Positions 13,748-23,219 of a stretch of 32,231 nucleotides of DNA are shown piece by piece. The stretch lies in the IMG/VR virus record IMGVR_UViG_3300025098_000171, positions 1-32,231 of that record; one strand, written 5' to 3'. The notes under the pieces are model-generated. The model worked only from the letters and a program-made list of their open reading frames with translations. It was not told where the DNA came from and made no database searches. The stretch comes from a virus. Position 1 is the first letter of the stretch, and each line of letters begins with the position of its first letter. Made by a program: the position numbers and the translations under genes.

Positions 13748-15352
13748 ATGGCGCTTAGTAGCAGAGGAATTATTGCTGGAACTCCTTATGGTAGTTCAGA
13801 TTCAAACGTGTATCAGTTAGTCACCTCGACAGAACTAGAACACTCAGAGCGTCTTAGACGATATAGAGAGTTTATGAGATTCTATAGGGGTAAGCATTGG
13901 GACCATACTAGAGATGTTAATGAGCCTTTTGTGACAATGAATTATTGCCGCAGGTTTGTAGATGCTAGTGTAAACTTTCTAATGAAGAATGGTTTTACAG
14001 TAACAATTCCTGATGACCCTGCCACAGCAAGCAAAGAAGATGAGGATAGAGAGTTTGTTCGTCTTATGCTTGAGAATACTTGGGACAAAAACCGTAAAGA
14101 GTTAGTGGCCTTTGAGATGGCGCAGATGGGTTCGATTACAGGTGATGTCTTTGTGAGAGTGTCTTGGGAAGATAGTGACCCCATCGAGAGTCCTTATGCT
14201 AGGGTAGATGTATTACCTAGTCAGTATGTATTCCCCTCATTTGGTGGACCACATGGCGTTGACCGTAAAAAGGTTAATTCTGTCTTAGTTTTATTCCCAA
14301 GATTTAAGAATGGTGACGCTTCATCAACTAATCGATTTGGAGATATGCCCTCTAACAATGTGGAATGGTATGGAGAGCGTTGGTACGCTAACAAGGTAAT
14401 TGAGTATTCACCGAATGGTGGTGAGCGTGAAAAGAAGAACCCACTAGGTGAAATACCAATCGTACATATCCCGAACTACCCAATAGCTGGAGAGTTCTAT
14501 GGCCGTTCTGACCTTAGCGATGTAATCTCCTTACAGCGTGAGTACAATGAGAAAGCTACTGATATAAGTGATGTTATTAATTATCATGGTTCACCTGTAA
14601 CTATTGTTAAGGGTGCTAAGCTCACTCAGTTAGAGCGTGGTGCTAATCGTATGTGGGGCTTACCTGAGAATGCAGAGGTAGAGAACCTAGCATTGAATGG
14701 TGAGCTAAGCCCAAGCATGGATTACTTGGATAGAATCAAGAAAGCTATGCATGAGATTGGTGGTGTACCAGAGATTGCGTTGACGAGTAACATAAATAAC
14801 CGAGAGACAGGAGCATCCGTATCGATGAGGTATATGCCAATGTTAGAGTCTAGGCAAGTTAAGGTACAGACTTATGGTGCTGGCTTGAGGCTAATCAATC
14901 GCTTGATCATGAAGATTACAGCACTAGCCAATAATGACTTTGGTAGGGCTTTCGATTTACTTAACGAGAATAACAAGTATCGCAATGAGATTATATTCCC
15001 AAGCCCTCTACCGAGAGATGAGAGTATTGAGCTTGATCGAGCCACTAAGCGACTTGACATTGGTTTATCATCTAAGCGTTTCGAGATGCAAAAAATGGGT
15101 ATGTCGCAGCGTGAGATTGAAAAGATCAAAGAGGACATCGAGGAAGAAAGAGAACAACTCGCAGAGTTAGAGTTCTCTATTGGGCAAAAGTTCATGGAAG
15201 AAGCAGAAGCACCCGAGGTGGAGATGCCTAAGTTTGAATCCTTAGAGCCACCCAAAGAGCGAAGCGGTAATCCTAACCCAAAGAGGCCGAATCCCGACTC
15301 AGTTGGTGAGTCGATTTCTAATACAAAGACAACGGAAGCAATGAATGGCTAG
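13748..15352 (+). CDS. Portal protein, SPP1 gp6-like (534 aa)
   Basis: Forms the dodecameric ring at one capsid vertex through which DNA enters and leaves. The fold's landmarks are visible: an N-terminal RRYREFMRFYRGKHW, a central GRSDLSDVISLQREYNEKATD, a GGVPEIALTSNINN-x-TGASV segment near residues 336-355, and a Glu-rich helical C-terminus (EDIEEEREQLAELE). Length is typical. It starts 8 bases after the previous stop with a GAGGTG site and overlaps the MuF-like gene by 8 bases. Confidence 0.88.
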   Translation: MALSSRGIIAGTPYGSSDSNVYQLVTSTELEHSERLRRYREFMRFYRGKHWDHTRDVNEPFVTMNYCRRFVDASVNFLMKNGFTVTIPDDPATASKEDEDREFVRLMLENTWDKNRKELVAFEMAQMGSITGDVFVRVSWEDSDPIESPYARVDVLPSQYVFPSFGGPHGVDRKKVNSVLVLFPRFKNGDASSTNRFGDMPSNNVEWYGERWYANKVIEYSPNGGEREKKNPLGEIPIVHIPNYPIAGEFYGRSDLSDVISLQREYNEKATDISDVINYHGSPVTIVKGAKLTQLERGANRMWGLPENAEVENLALNGELSPSMDYLDRIKKAMHEIGGVPEIALTSNINNRETGASVSMRYMPMLESRQVKVQTYGAGLRLINRLIMKITALANNDFGRAFDLLNENNKYRNEIIFPSPLPRDESIELDRATKRLDIGLSSKRFEMQKMGMSQREIEKIKEDIEEEREQLAELEFSIGQKFMEEAEAPEVEMPKFESLEPPKERSGNPNPKRPNPDSVGESISNTKTTEAMNG

Positions 15353-16313
15353 GAAGAAGTTCAAAGCCCAATCTATTAAGGGCAAGGGTTTACTATCAAG
15401 TACGCATACAGTAAGGACAGCCAGTGGTGGAACTATGACTGTCCAAGCTCAACCTGCTTCGGTGAAGAAAGGTGAGCGCAACTATGAGATAGCAGATGCT
15501 AAAAGGCGTATCTTGAATAGGTTACCAACCCAAGATGGCAAGGTAAGGACTTTGATGCTTGATGGCATCAAGAGAGCAGATGCTGTCTTTGGTAGGTATG
15601 ATAGTAAGCGTAACAGAACTACTGGGGAGCTAAGACCGCCTGATAAGACTGCTTTAGCAAGAGAGTTGGAGCAAGTAGTAAGAGGTACTGTAAGAGGTGC
15701 AAGAGATCAGATCTTGGAAAACCTTGAGGGTTCTGTGAAGACCTACCTTATTGGTGTAAGAAGATCTTTACCCAATAGAGATCGATTACCTATGTCTACT
15801 ATCAATCAGATTGCTAGGCGCAAGGCTTTGCAGGTCTATAACCAACCCACAGGTAAGAGTGGTATGAATACAGCTCAAAGGTTAGGTGGGGTTGGTGCTA
15901 AGATGGAAGCAGAGTTAACCAAACTTATTGACTCAGGCTTACTAAAGCGAATAGAGAAAAGACCAAGCCTTAAGAAATCTTTAGTAGACCCCAAAGGCTC
16001 AAACAAGTCTTGTGTGGCTAAGTCTATTACTAGGATAAACAGGACAGAGCAAAACAGAGCTATGCAATCAGCTACTATTGAGGTCATGAGATCAATCGGT
16101 ATAAACCTGTTCTACTGGAGACTTAGCGCAAGCCACAAGGACTATGGTGGGACTGAGATATGTGAGGTCTTATCCGTAAGCACAGGTGCGGATGTTTCAG
16201 GTATTTTACCTAATGATTTCAGTGGCTCATTAAGTGGTTTGTATTCAGATTCTAGTGTCCCCGACTTGCCACACCCTAATTGTATGTGTAGCTTAGAACC
16301 ACTAGTTGTCTGA
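15345..16313 (+). CDS. MuF-like minor head protein (322 aa)
   Basis: Encoded just after the portal, as MuF/SPP1 gp7 homologues are; these associate with the portal and enter the head in small numbers. The C-terminal 100 residues carry the domain's pattern: RTEQNRAMQSA, then FYWRLSASHKD, CEVLS and a closing LPHPNCMCSL, with paired cysteines. The N-terminal half is basic and not recognised. The ATG lies inside the end of the portal gene. Confidence 0.8.
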   Translation: MARKKFKAQSIKGKGLLSSTHTVRTASGGTMTVQAQPASVKKGERNYEIADAKRRILNRLPTQDGKVRTLMLDGIKRADAVFGRYDSKRNRTTGELRPPDKTALARELEQVVRGTVRGARDQILENLEGSVKTYLIGVRRSLPNRDRLPMSTINQIARRKALQVYNQPTGKSGMNTAQRLGGVGAKMEAELTKLIDSGLLKRIEKRPSLKKSLVDPKGSNKSCVAKSITRINRTEQNRAMQSATIEVMRSIGINLFYWRLSASHKDYGGTEICEVLSVSTGADVSGILPNDFSGSLSGLYSDSSVPDLPHPNCMCSLEPLVV

Positions 16314-16333
16314 TTTTAGTTTGATAATCTGTA

Positions 16334-16342
16334 TGATATAAT
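16334..16342 (+). promoter_or_regulatory. Extended -10 promoter before the capsid genes
   Basis: TGATATAAT has a perfect -10 hexamer (16337-16342) preceded by TG one base away, the extended -10 signature; the -35 (TTTTAG-like) is weak. It lies in the largest gap of the head operon, 56 bases before the next ATG, and would boost capsid genes. Confidence 0.5.
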
Positions 16343-16397
16343 AGATAATCCCTATTGGATAACTTTATTTTTCAAATACATTGATTGGAGATTAATC

Positions 16398-16601
16398 ATG
16401 CCAATGTACAAAACTCACAATGCACAACCAATGAATCGACCTGGCCAAGACGCATCTACTAAAGATCGTGGAATGAGCCAATACTTCGATATGCGTAACC
16501 AACCTAACAAGGCTAAAGTCCAAGATGGTCGCCAAGTTATGATGGAAAACGCTCCTGGTCAACATGCTCGTAGAGCGCCAAAAGTTGACATCTTACGCTA
16601 A
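16398..16601 (+). CDS. Small basic hypothetical protein (67 aa)
   Basis: No family recognised. Rich in Asn, Gln, Met and Arg, with no hydrophobic core, so probably a disordered or partner-bound protein. GGAG lies upstream of the ATG at 16398. It sits between the MuF-like and scaffold genes behind its own promoter candidate, which fits an abundant small head component, but this is only position-based. Confidence 0.65.
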   Translation: MPMYKTHNAQPMNRPGQDASTKDRGMSQYFDMRNQPNKAKVQDGRQVMMENAPGQHARRAPKVDILR

Positions 16602-16648
16602 TTAACTCCAATCGCACCTAGCTACTAACAATAAGGGCATATAGACAA

Positions 16649-17374
16649 ATGAGTGACATGACAGATACCAAGCCAGCGAACATAGAAGAAAGTCAAGCGA
16701 GTACACAATCTACCCAATCTACCGAGAGCAAAGAAGCACCGAAAACTACTGAGGAAGTTTTCACTAAGGCGCAACTTGATGAAATGCTCAATAAGGTAAG
16801 GCGTGAGGAAAAGGATAAGCTTTATAAATCCATTGAGAAGAATAAAGCCCAAGCCGAATCAGTTCAAGCCGAGCGAGATAAGGTGCTAGAGGATTTAAAA
16901 CTAGCGAAAGAAAAACTTTCTACAATACAGGACTCAAGTATGAGCGACATTGAAAAAGTAAACAAGCAGATCGATTTGCTTGCAGAGCAGAATGACCTAC
17001 TAAAGAAGCAGTTAGAGACAGTGTCTCAACAGGCTGAGGCGAGAGTTCGTCAAAGCGAGGTCAAATCTTATAAGCAAAAGCAAATTGAAAAGAGCGGTTT
17101 ACTATTTCCTGAAATGGTAAGTGGCAATACTCCAGAGGAGATTGATGCTTCTATTTCAATGCTCAAAGAGAGAGAGCAGTCAGTAAGACAAGAGCTTGAA
17201 GACCGACTTCGTAGTGAAAAGGCACAGGATGTTCCTAGACCTATGTCACCCGAAGCTAGTCAACCTCAAGTTGCAAATGCTGATCGCTATCGTATCTCTA
17301 AGATGAGTCGTGACGAATACAGTGCGTATCGTCAAAAACTCATGGCGCAAGCTATGGATGCAGTTCGCAGATAA
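16649..17374 (+). CDS. Putative capsid scaffolding protein (241 aa)
   Basis: Directly precedes the major capsid gene, the classic scaffold position. The Ser/Thr/Gln-rich N-terminus is followed by FTKAQLDEMLNKVRREEKDK and a long highly charged coiled coil (about residues 45-150), then Pro-rich and basic C-terminal residues. This acidic-coil design resembles the DUF4355-type scaffold family. No protease gene is seen nearby, so scaffold removal would be by exit rather than cleavage, though a protease could lie elsewhere. Confidence 0.78.
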   Translation: MSDMTDTKPANIEESQASTQSTQSTESKEAPKTTEEVFTKAQLDEMLNKVRREEKDKLYKSIEKNKAQAESVQAERDKVLEDLKLAKEKLSTIQDSSMSDIEKVNKQIDLLAEQNDLLKKQLETVSQQAEARVRQSEVKSYKQKQIEKSGLLFPEMVSGNTPEEIDASISMLKEREQSVRQELEDRLRSEKAQDVPRPMSPEASQPQVANADRYRISKMSRDEYSAYRQKLMAQAMDAVRR

Positions 17375-17409
17375 ACATTTACTTTATATTTATTAGTTAG
17401 GAGTCAATT

Positions 17410-18441
17410 ATGCCATCAGTGTATAATAAAATCTCAGGTGTAAACACCAGCGGTGACATTGTTAAATTACCCGAAGCCCTATTAGACGTATTCAGCTTAG
17501 ACATCTTGCATAATGCTCAAGGCATTATGCGCTTTGAAGAGTTTGCTGTTCGTAGACAAGAACTACTAGCTTCTCCAGGCGAAGTTGTTAAGTTTACTAT
17601 CTATGATGACATCTTACGTTCAGCTACCAACAATAAGTTAGATGAAAGCGATAGTCTCGCTGCTCAAACAATGGCAGCTACTCAAAAATCCATCACAGTT
17701 GCTGAATGGGGTAACGCTATCAAAGTTTCTGAAAAGCTACTTCGTCTTTCATGGGATGACGTTATGGCTGAGTCAGCAACTCTACTTGGTCGTGACTATG
17801 CAGTTACTCGTGACATTGCACTTCGTGATGCTTTATTCAATGGTGTAGCTAATGCGATTACTGCTGGTAATCTTCCAGCAGGACATAATTTCACTACCGA
17901 TGGAAATATAACAGGTCAAGTGGCAGACAGCCTTATCAATGCAAATGAGACTTTTGACATTGAATCAATCCGTAACGCAGTAGAGATTCTACAAACTAAT
18001 AATGCACCTAAGTTCTTTGGTGATTATTATGTTTGTTTCCTACACCCACACCAAGCAAGTTATCTAAAGCGTGATCCTGATTGGATCAATGCTCACCAAT
18101 ACGTTGGTACTCGTAACCTATTCAATGGTGAAATTGGTCGTTGGGAAGACGTTATCTTCATCGTTACTACTCATGCGCCTAATGGTGCAGCGGCTTCTTC
18201 GGCTCCAGGTTACGATGCAAGCCTTATTGGTGATGATACTAATGGTATTGCAAATAATGTTAAAGCTTACAAAGCTTGCGTGTTTGGTGATCAATGCCTA
18301 TACATTGCAGACAGCCTACCAGTTGAGCTTCGTGACAACGGTGTAGAAGACTTTGGTCGTACTCATGGTCTAGCTTGGTACTCAATCTTTGGTGTTGATG
18401 TTCTTAAGCCAGAATACGCAGTAACCATCACTTCTGCTTAA
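17410..18441 (+). CDS. Major capsid protein, HK97-fold, N4-gp56-like (343 aa)
   Basis: Main shell subunit. Located after the scaffold and of typical length. The N-terminal part (QGIMRFEEFAVRRQELLASP then GEVVKFTIYDDI) matches the pattern of the N4-gp56 capsid family, with a KVSEKLLRLSWDD helix and a C-terminal YADSLPVELRDNG segment. A good AGGAG site precedes the ATG. Codon use here looks highly biased, as expected for an abundant protein. Confidence 0.85.
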   Translation: MPSVYNKISGVNTSGDIVKLPEALLDVFSLDILHNAQGIMRFEEFAVRRQELLASPGEVVKFTIYDDILRSATNNKLDESDSLAAQTMAATQKSITVAEWGNAIKVSEKLLRLSWDDVMAESATLLGRDYAVTRDIALRDALFNGVANAITAGNLPAGHNFTTDGNITGQVADSLINANETFDIESIRNAVEILQTNNAPKFFGDYYVCFLHPHQASYLKRDPDWINAHQYVGTRNLFNGEIGRWEDVIFIVTTHAPNGAAASSAPGYDASLIGDDTNGIANNVKAYKACVFGDQCLYIADSLPVELRDNGVEDFGRTHGLAWYSIFGVDVLKPEYAVTITSA

Positions 18442-18474
18442 TTCCAAGTAGAATAACTATTTAAGGGGCGAATA

Positions 18475-18786
18475 ATGTCAAAGAAGAAGAAAAGCACAGA
18501 CGAAGTAAAACAAGCAGCTAAAGAGATCGCTTCTGTAGTGGTTGCCACAGCAAATGTAGAGAAGCCAAAGGTAGACGTACCCAAAGCAGAACCTGTAGTT
18601 GCTAAAGCTGAGATTCCAAAGGTTGTAGAGGCGAAGACCGCACCAGTTAAAAATATCAAGATTAAGGCTACTGCTTCTGTAAGAGGTCAGTATAATAATA
18701 TGCGATATGAGATTAAGTCAGGTGAGGTTTACACTTTCCCTGCGCCTTTGGCGGAATGGCTAATTAGTTTAGGCCGAGCGATTTAA
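18475..18786 (+). CDS. Hypothetical protein after capsid (103 aa)
   Basis: Residues 1-55 are low-complexity, rich in Lys, Val, Ala and Glu with repeated KPKVDVPKAEP-like units, and probably disordered. The last 45 residues (KIKATASVRGQYNNMRYEIK, then a Pro/Trp-containing end) look folded and could be a small beta domain. Proteins of this layout between capsid and connector genes are often minor head or joining proteins; not proven here. Confidence 0.6.
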   Translation: MSKKKKSTDEVKQAAKEIASVVVATANVEKPKVDVPKAEPVVAKAEIPKVVEAKTAPVKNIKIKATASVRGQYNNMRYEIKSGEVYTFPAPLAEWLISLGRAI

Positions 18787-18806
18787 ATATAATATGGGGG
18801 CTGATT

Positions 18807-19595
18807 ATGGCTGATACAAACTCACTCATTAGAAGAATAAGAGCTAGAGTGCATGATAATGTTAGTCATACATCGAGAGAAGATGGTCGGCCTTTATATT
18901 TAGACTCTTACTACATTGATAGTATTGAGAGTGGTTTAGGTCGAATGAACCTAGACTTAGATAGTGGATATAGCATACAGACCTTGCCAGTAAAGTATGA
19001 GTACTTAGCTGAGCTTAGAGGTACTGTGAATATGTGTTATGTTCGGGGTGCAGAGGGAGCTACAGGTGATGTAGAGGACTTCCCAAATGTACCCGACCAA
19101 ATTGTCACTGTACCGCAACTGACAGTGCAGAGACAACAGATGCCACTAGATGGACCAAAGTTTTGGTTACGTCTAGCGGAGAAGCTAGAGAATGAGTATT
19201 TAGAGGCTCTAGCGAGATTGAGAGATAGAGGTGACGAGGGTGCTGAGATTCAGCAATACACTATGTCAAGAAGATCTCTTAGAACAGGTAGGCGAATGCC
19301 TTATGTATATGACAAGCCTATCCCTGTACCAGAGGGTTTTGCTTTGTCGGTGGCAAATGGAGTGGTCAGTGTAACTTGGGGTATCGTTTATGATGAGTAC
19401 TTCAATTACTATGAGCTTCAAAGAAGTACCTCTCAGCAGTTTCCAACAACTTTTGGCGTATATGCCTCAAGTGACAACCATGATAATCGGTTCAACGATA
19501 CTCCAGGGCAAGGAACTTGGTACTACCGATTAGCGATATACAACTCGAATGATCTTGTCTCTTATAGTGAGACAGCGAGTGTAGTGGTACAATGA
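18807..19595 (+). CDS. Head-tail adaptor with C-terminal fibronectin type III domain (262 aa)
   Basis: The N-terminal 150 residues are helical and in the position of the portal-bound adaptor (gp6/gp15-type) proteins. Residues about 170-262 read as a fibronectin type III domain: PIPVPEGFALSVANGVVSVTW, a YELQRS strand, and GTWYYRLAIYNSNDLVSYSE. Such domains are common add-ons to virion proteins and may contact the cell surface or stabilise the particle. Copy 5 of the dispersed motif lies within the coding sequence. The stop overlaps the next ATG as ATGA. Confidence 0.7.
   Translation: MADTNSLIRRIRARVHDNVSHTSREDGRPLYLDSYYIDSIESGLGRMNLDLDSGYSIQTLPVKYEYLAELRGTVNMCYVRGAEGATGDVEDFPNVPDQIVTVPQLTVQRQQMPLDGPKFWLRLAEKLENEYLEALARLRDRGDEGAEIQQYTMSRRSLRTGRRMPYVYDKPIPVPEGFALSVANGVVSVTWGIVYDEYFNYYELQRSTSQQFPTTFGVYASSDNHDNRFNDTPGQGTWYYRLAIYNSNDLVSYSETASVVVQ
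19431..19451 (+). repeat. Dispersed 21-bp motif, copy 5 (inside a gene)
   Basis: Reads TCTCAGCAG then TTTCCAACAACT. The 14-base core AGTTTCCAACAACT is identical to copies 2 and 6; the left part is diverged. It encodes part of the fibronectin-like domain (QQFPTT), so chance is possible. Confidence 0.45.
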
Positions 19596-20029
19596 GCATT
19601 AAGGCAATCAAGGTGGCGCAAAAGGCTTTAGAGCGTCAACACCATAACTATGGTGAGATTGTGCAAATTGTTAAGTATATCCCAAGTGCAACAGGTGGTA
19701 TTTATCGCCAGCGCAAGAAGCTGTATGAAGCACCTTTTGAGATAAAGGCTTCGGTAGCAAGAATGCCCGAAGAAGAATCATTAGGGCGCATAGGTGAATC
19801 CTCACAAAGAGAGGCAGAGATTACTATCCCAGTATCGTTTCTTAAGGAATACTTTGGTAACTCTACACCTGTAAATAAGATGCTTACTACAAGTGATCTA
19901 ATTGTCTTTGATAACAGGGTATGGAGAATCACTCAAAGTGCGCTAACTGGTCGAATTGGAACAGAGCCACTTTTAGTGTATCTTATACTAAGAGAGAAGC
20001 TTGGAGAAAAGGAGACTGATTATGCCTAG
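19592..20029 (+). CDS. Head closure/joining protein (145 aa)
   Basis: Soluble, strand-rich protein after the adaptor gene, in the place of SPP1 gp16-like stoppers: RKKLYEAPFEIKASVARMPE, a FDNRVWRITQ strand and a final LLVYLILREK. I assign the role by position and size rather than by a certain motif. Overlaps the previous gene by 4 bases and the next by 8. Confidence 0.55.
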   Translation: MSIKAIKVAQKALERQHHNYGEIVQIVKYIPSATGGIYRQRKKLYEAPFEIKASVARMPEEESLGRIGESSQREAEITIPVSFLKEYFGNSTPVNKMLTTSDLIVFDNRVWRITQSALTGRIGTEPLLVYLILREKLGEKETDYA

Positions 20030-20654
20030 TAAGAAGACTCCATTTTCGATGAGAATCTCAGGTACTTACTTTGGTGTAAAGGTTAATGTAAGTTATAAAG
20101 AGTTTGGTCGTGTTAAGAGACAAATGAATATAACAAATAGTCAGCTCTTAAATAAGCTTAGACCAATGTTTAAGGCTAGACTCGAACATCGTATACCAAA
20201 GTTAATAGAACAGCTTCAAAATGGCTTACAGGGGCTAATAGGTACAAAGGCTTTTGAGTCTCAACCTAATGGCCACAATCATAAGCCACATAAACAAATA
20301 CCTGACCCACTAACAAGAATTGTGGAGCATGGTTATCGCTACTCTGTAAGTGGTAGTAAAGATAAGCTGGGTGTTGAGATTGTACCTAAGCGTAACCGAG
20401 TTAAGCAGATAAATTACCACAATAGAATGGGCAAGACCCCAAGAGTATACCATGATGGTTATGTGTATCGCTCTAAGTCTTCTAAGCGTGGTGTACTACA
20501 AGGTTTAGATGATACCTGTTTGCCATTTTTTGATAATGGTCATCATGGTAGGATTGTGCAGAAGTGGTTAGAGAATAGTCAAATAGGTATGGCTTTCGCT
20601 ATTGATGCTTTCTTAAAGGGTCAAGCTGACGATGTAGAACAGGGTAATATATAA
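20022..20654 (+). CDS. Tail completion/neck protein (210 aa)
   Basis: ATG at 20022 preceded by an ideal AAAAGGAG; the TTG seven codons upstream is rejected. Basic, with a helical middle (FKARLEHRIPKLIEQLQNGLQ) that recalls HK97 gp10-type tail-completion proteins, then strand-rich sequence with many His, Tyr and Lys residues. Position between stopper and tail terminator fits. Ends in TAATG coupling. Confidence 0.55.
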   Translation: MPSKKTPFSMRISGTYFGVKVNVSYKEFGRVKRQMNITNSQLLNKLRPMFKARLEHRIPKLIEQLQNGLQGLIGTKAFESQPNGHNHKPHKQIPDPLTRIVEHGYRYSVSGSKDKLGVEIVPKRNRVKQINYHNRMGKTPRVYHDGYVYRSKSSKRGVLQGLDDTCLPFFDNGHHGRIVQKWLENSQIGMAFAIDAFLKGQADDVEQGNI

Positions 20655-21373
20655 TGGCTATTGCATTTTGGAAGCTTGAGGATGCCTTTGTAAGAAAGTT
20701 TGCTGGTAAGGCTTTAAAAGATCGCAATGAGCGAATTAACCCTGTACCTGTATTCTTAGATTATCCTGACATAGAAGAATCTCCAGATGAGCGTTATCCT
20801 AGTATCTCAGTTGTCTTCAATGGCATGAGTCCTGATGTAGATATGTATGACTCAGATGCTGATAGGGTAGTTGATGTAGATTACACAACAAGTCCACCTA
20901 CATTTATTAAACGTAGAATGGCTGAGTTTTATGACATTAGTTATGAAGTAAAATCATTCTCTTTAAGTGCGGTTGAGGACAGAGAGCTTACTAGGTGGAT
21001 AGAGTCTCGCTTCTTACCTAGAGATACCATCGAGGTTGAGGGTGGAGCTTACCATGTATTCAGACAGTCATTCACAGTATCGGACTCAGTGAACATTGAT
21101 ACAGTCATTTATGAGAAGACTTGGGTTTACTCAATTAAGGCTGACATAGAGGACACCGATAATGATAACTACCAAAAAGGTGTAAATGAGGTTAGAATAG
21201 AATCTAATTTAGTGAAAACTATTCCTAAAATTATTGAACCTACAAGTACAAGTCGCACAAAATATGTATATAATGCACCCAAGTCTGCTATTAATGCAGA
21301 AGAAGCGAATAAGACAAAGAATCGTGTGATAGCATTTGATGACCAAAGTTATTGGTTTCTTCCTAAAAAGTGA
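20654..21373 (+). CDS. Tail terminator-like protein (239 aa)
   Basis: Lies just before the sheath gene. The centre (FYDISYEVKSFSLSAVEDRELTRWIESRF around 105-135) and EVEGGAYHVFRQS read like the alpha/beta fold of tail terminator proteins (lambda gpU/T4 gp15 type) that cap the tube and sheath. It is longer than single-domain gpU, with an extra C-terminal 70 residues of unknown role. Assigned by pattern and position. Confidence 0.5.
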   Translation: MAIAFWKLEDAFVRKFAGKALKDRNERINPVPVFLDYPDIEESPDERYPSISVVFNGMSPDVDMYDSDADRVVDVDYTTSPPTFIKRRMAEFYDISYEVKSFSLSAVEDRELTRWIESRFLPRDTIEVEGGAYHVFRQSFTVSDSVNIDTVIYEKTWVYSIKADIEDTDNDNYQKGVNEVRIESNLVKTIPKIIEPTSTSRTKYVYNAPKSAINAEEANKTKNRVIAFDDQSYWFLPKK

Positions 21374-21381
21374 GGTGAATT

Positions 21382-23208
21382 ATGGCTTACACTAGGCCAG
21401 ACGTTTATATCGAGGAGATTTTAACTCCCGAACTAGCACCACAAGGTGTTTCTACTAGTATTGCTTCGTTTGTTGGTGCAACTTTACGTGGCCCAAGTGA
21501 TAAGGCAATTTTCATTGATAGTTTTGCAGCTTTTCAGCGTATCTTTGGCGATAAAGCTGTAGATGGCGAATCTATCTTTTACAGTGTTCGATCATTCTTT
21601 GAGAATGGTGGTGCAGGCTGCTATATCGTTCGTGCGGTAAGTAGCTCTCAAGTTGGCGGTGCAAGCCCTAACGCTACACCAGCAAACACTACTATTAATA
21701 ATAATCATGGCACACCTACAGGACTCCTTAAGTTTTTTGCTGGCTATCGTGGCTCTGATAGTCATGGAGCAAAAGGTAGAAAAATTGAAGTAAAGTTGAG
21801 TGAGGTTGGGGTGGAAACAACAAGCTCAGACGCTTTAACTGCAGGTGACCTTGATATAAAGGTATCAAGTGCGAATGGTATCAATGTTGGTGACATTGTA
21901 AAAATAGATGATAATACTAATGACACATACCTTAAGGTGTCTAAAATAGAGAGTGGTCTTGATAGTAGTGGTGCTATTATTCGCACTCTTACTTTTACTT
22001 CTGCTAGCACTGTCGCAGTTGGTAGCGGTGCAGACGTAAAGGTCATAGCTTATGATCTTTCTGTTTTATATGATGACGTTGAAGTAGAATCTTATAGTCG
22101 TTTATCAGTAGACCCTGACAGCGACCTCTACTTTGAGACTGTTATTAATGATGAACAAGTCGGTTCTGAGTATGTTAAGGTTCAAGACCTAAAAGTAGGT
22201 TCTTCTCTTTTATCGGTCGAAAAAGAGATTGCTTCAAGCGTAATAGGGAACGAACTTGGTCTTGATACTAATGGTGAAAATGAGCTAACTGGTTTTGCAA
22301 TTGCTACTGATTTACAAAATGCGCTTGATACACTTGATGCTAAAGATGCTGTGAACCTACTTTGTGTTCCTACATCAATCAGTGCTACAGGCATCTTCCC
22401 AGCAGCTAGCTCTAACATTACCCACATTAAAATGCTTAAGTACGTTGAGGGTCGCATGGATATGTTTGCGATCTTAGATGCACCAAGTGGTAAAACAGCA
22501 GATGCTACAGGCACAGGTTCTATTGGGAAATATGTAAAGGAAGATCTTGGTTTAGATTCATACTGGGGCGCACTTTACTATCCACATATTACTGTTAAAA
22601 AGGGAGCAGGGTCTATTACTATCCCACCAAGTGGTGCGATTGCAGGTCTTTACAGCCGAGTAGATGCTATTGGTGCGCCTACTGGTGGTGTAAGCTCAGC
22701 TCCTGCTGGCTTTGGTGACTTTGGTCGCTTAGAGGGCATTCGCAAATTAGAGGTAGAAGTTAGCGAAGCACAGCATGGTCCACTTAATGTTATGGGTGTT
22801 AACTGCTTGCGAGTAGTAGATCGTGCGCAAGGCGGTGTGTCAGTAAATGTACTAGGCGCTCGTACTCTTAGCAGTACCTTAGACTTCCGTTACATCAATG
22901 TTCGCAGAATGATGAACTTCATCGAGAAGCGAGTTAAGAGCATTGGCGAAGATAGCTTGTTCCGTAACAATGGTCCTGTTCTTTGGGCAAGCCTTACCTC
23001 ACAGATTGAATCATTCTTAACTAAGCGTTTTGAAGCTGGAGAGCTTGCAGGTAACTCTATCCAGGAAGCTTTCTTCGTAAAGATTGATTCATCGAACAAT
23101 ACCGCAGATTATATCAAACAAGGAATCCTAATTGGCGAGATTGGTGTAGCCCTACTTCGCCCTGCTGAGTTCATTGTTTTCAAGTTCAGCCAAGTACAAG
23201 CAGGCTAA
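21382..23208 (+). CDS. Tail sheath protein (608 aa)
   Basis: Contractile outer tube of the tail. N-terminal MAYTRPDVYIEEILT, then SIASFVGATLRGP and a FENGGAGCYIVRAV segment are standard sheath features. The C-terminal domain is the conserved interlocking part: ARTLSSTLDFRYINVRRMMN, IEKRVKSIGEDSLF, then RPAEFIVFKFSQ at the end. Residues about 130-330 are a variable insertion exposed on the outside. Its presence shows the tail is contractile. Confidence 0.92.
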   Translation: MAYTRPDVYIEEILTPELAPQGVSTSIASFVGATLRGPSDKAIFIDSFAAFQRIFGDKAVDGESIFYSVRSFFENGGAGCYIVRAVSSSQVGGASPNATPANTTINNNHGTPTGLLKFFAGYRGSDSHGAKGRKIEVKLSEVGVETTSSDALTAGDLDIKVSSANGINVGDIVKIDDNTNDTYLKVSKIESGLDSSGAIIRTLTFTSASTVAVGSGADVKVIAYDLSVLYDDVEVESYSRLSVDPDSDLYFETVINDEQVGSEYVKVQDLKVGSSLLSVEKEIASSVIGNELGLDTNGENELTGFAIATDLQNALDTLDAKDAVNLLCVPTSISATGIFPAASSNITHIKMLKYVEGRMDMFAILDAPSGKTADATGTGSIGKYVKEDLGLDSYWGALYYPHITVKKGAGSITIPPSGAIAGLYSRVDAIGAPTGGVSSAPAGFGDFGRLEGIRKLEVEVSEAQHGPLNVMGVNCLRVVDRAQGGVSVNVLGARTLSSTLDFRYINVRRMMNFIEKRVKSIGEDSLFRNNGPVLWASLTSQIESFLTKRFEAGELAGNSIQEAFFVKIDSSNNTADYIKQGILIGEIGVALLRPAEFIVFKFSQVQAG

Positions 23209-23219
23209 GGAGATAGATA

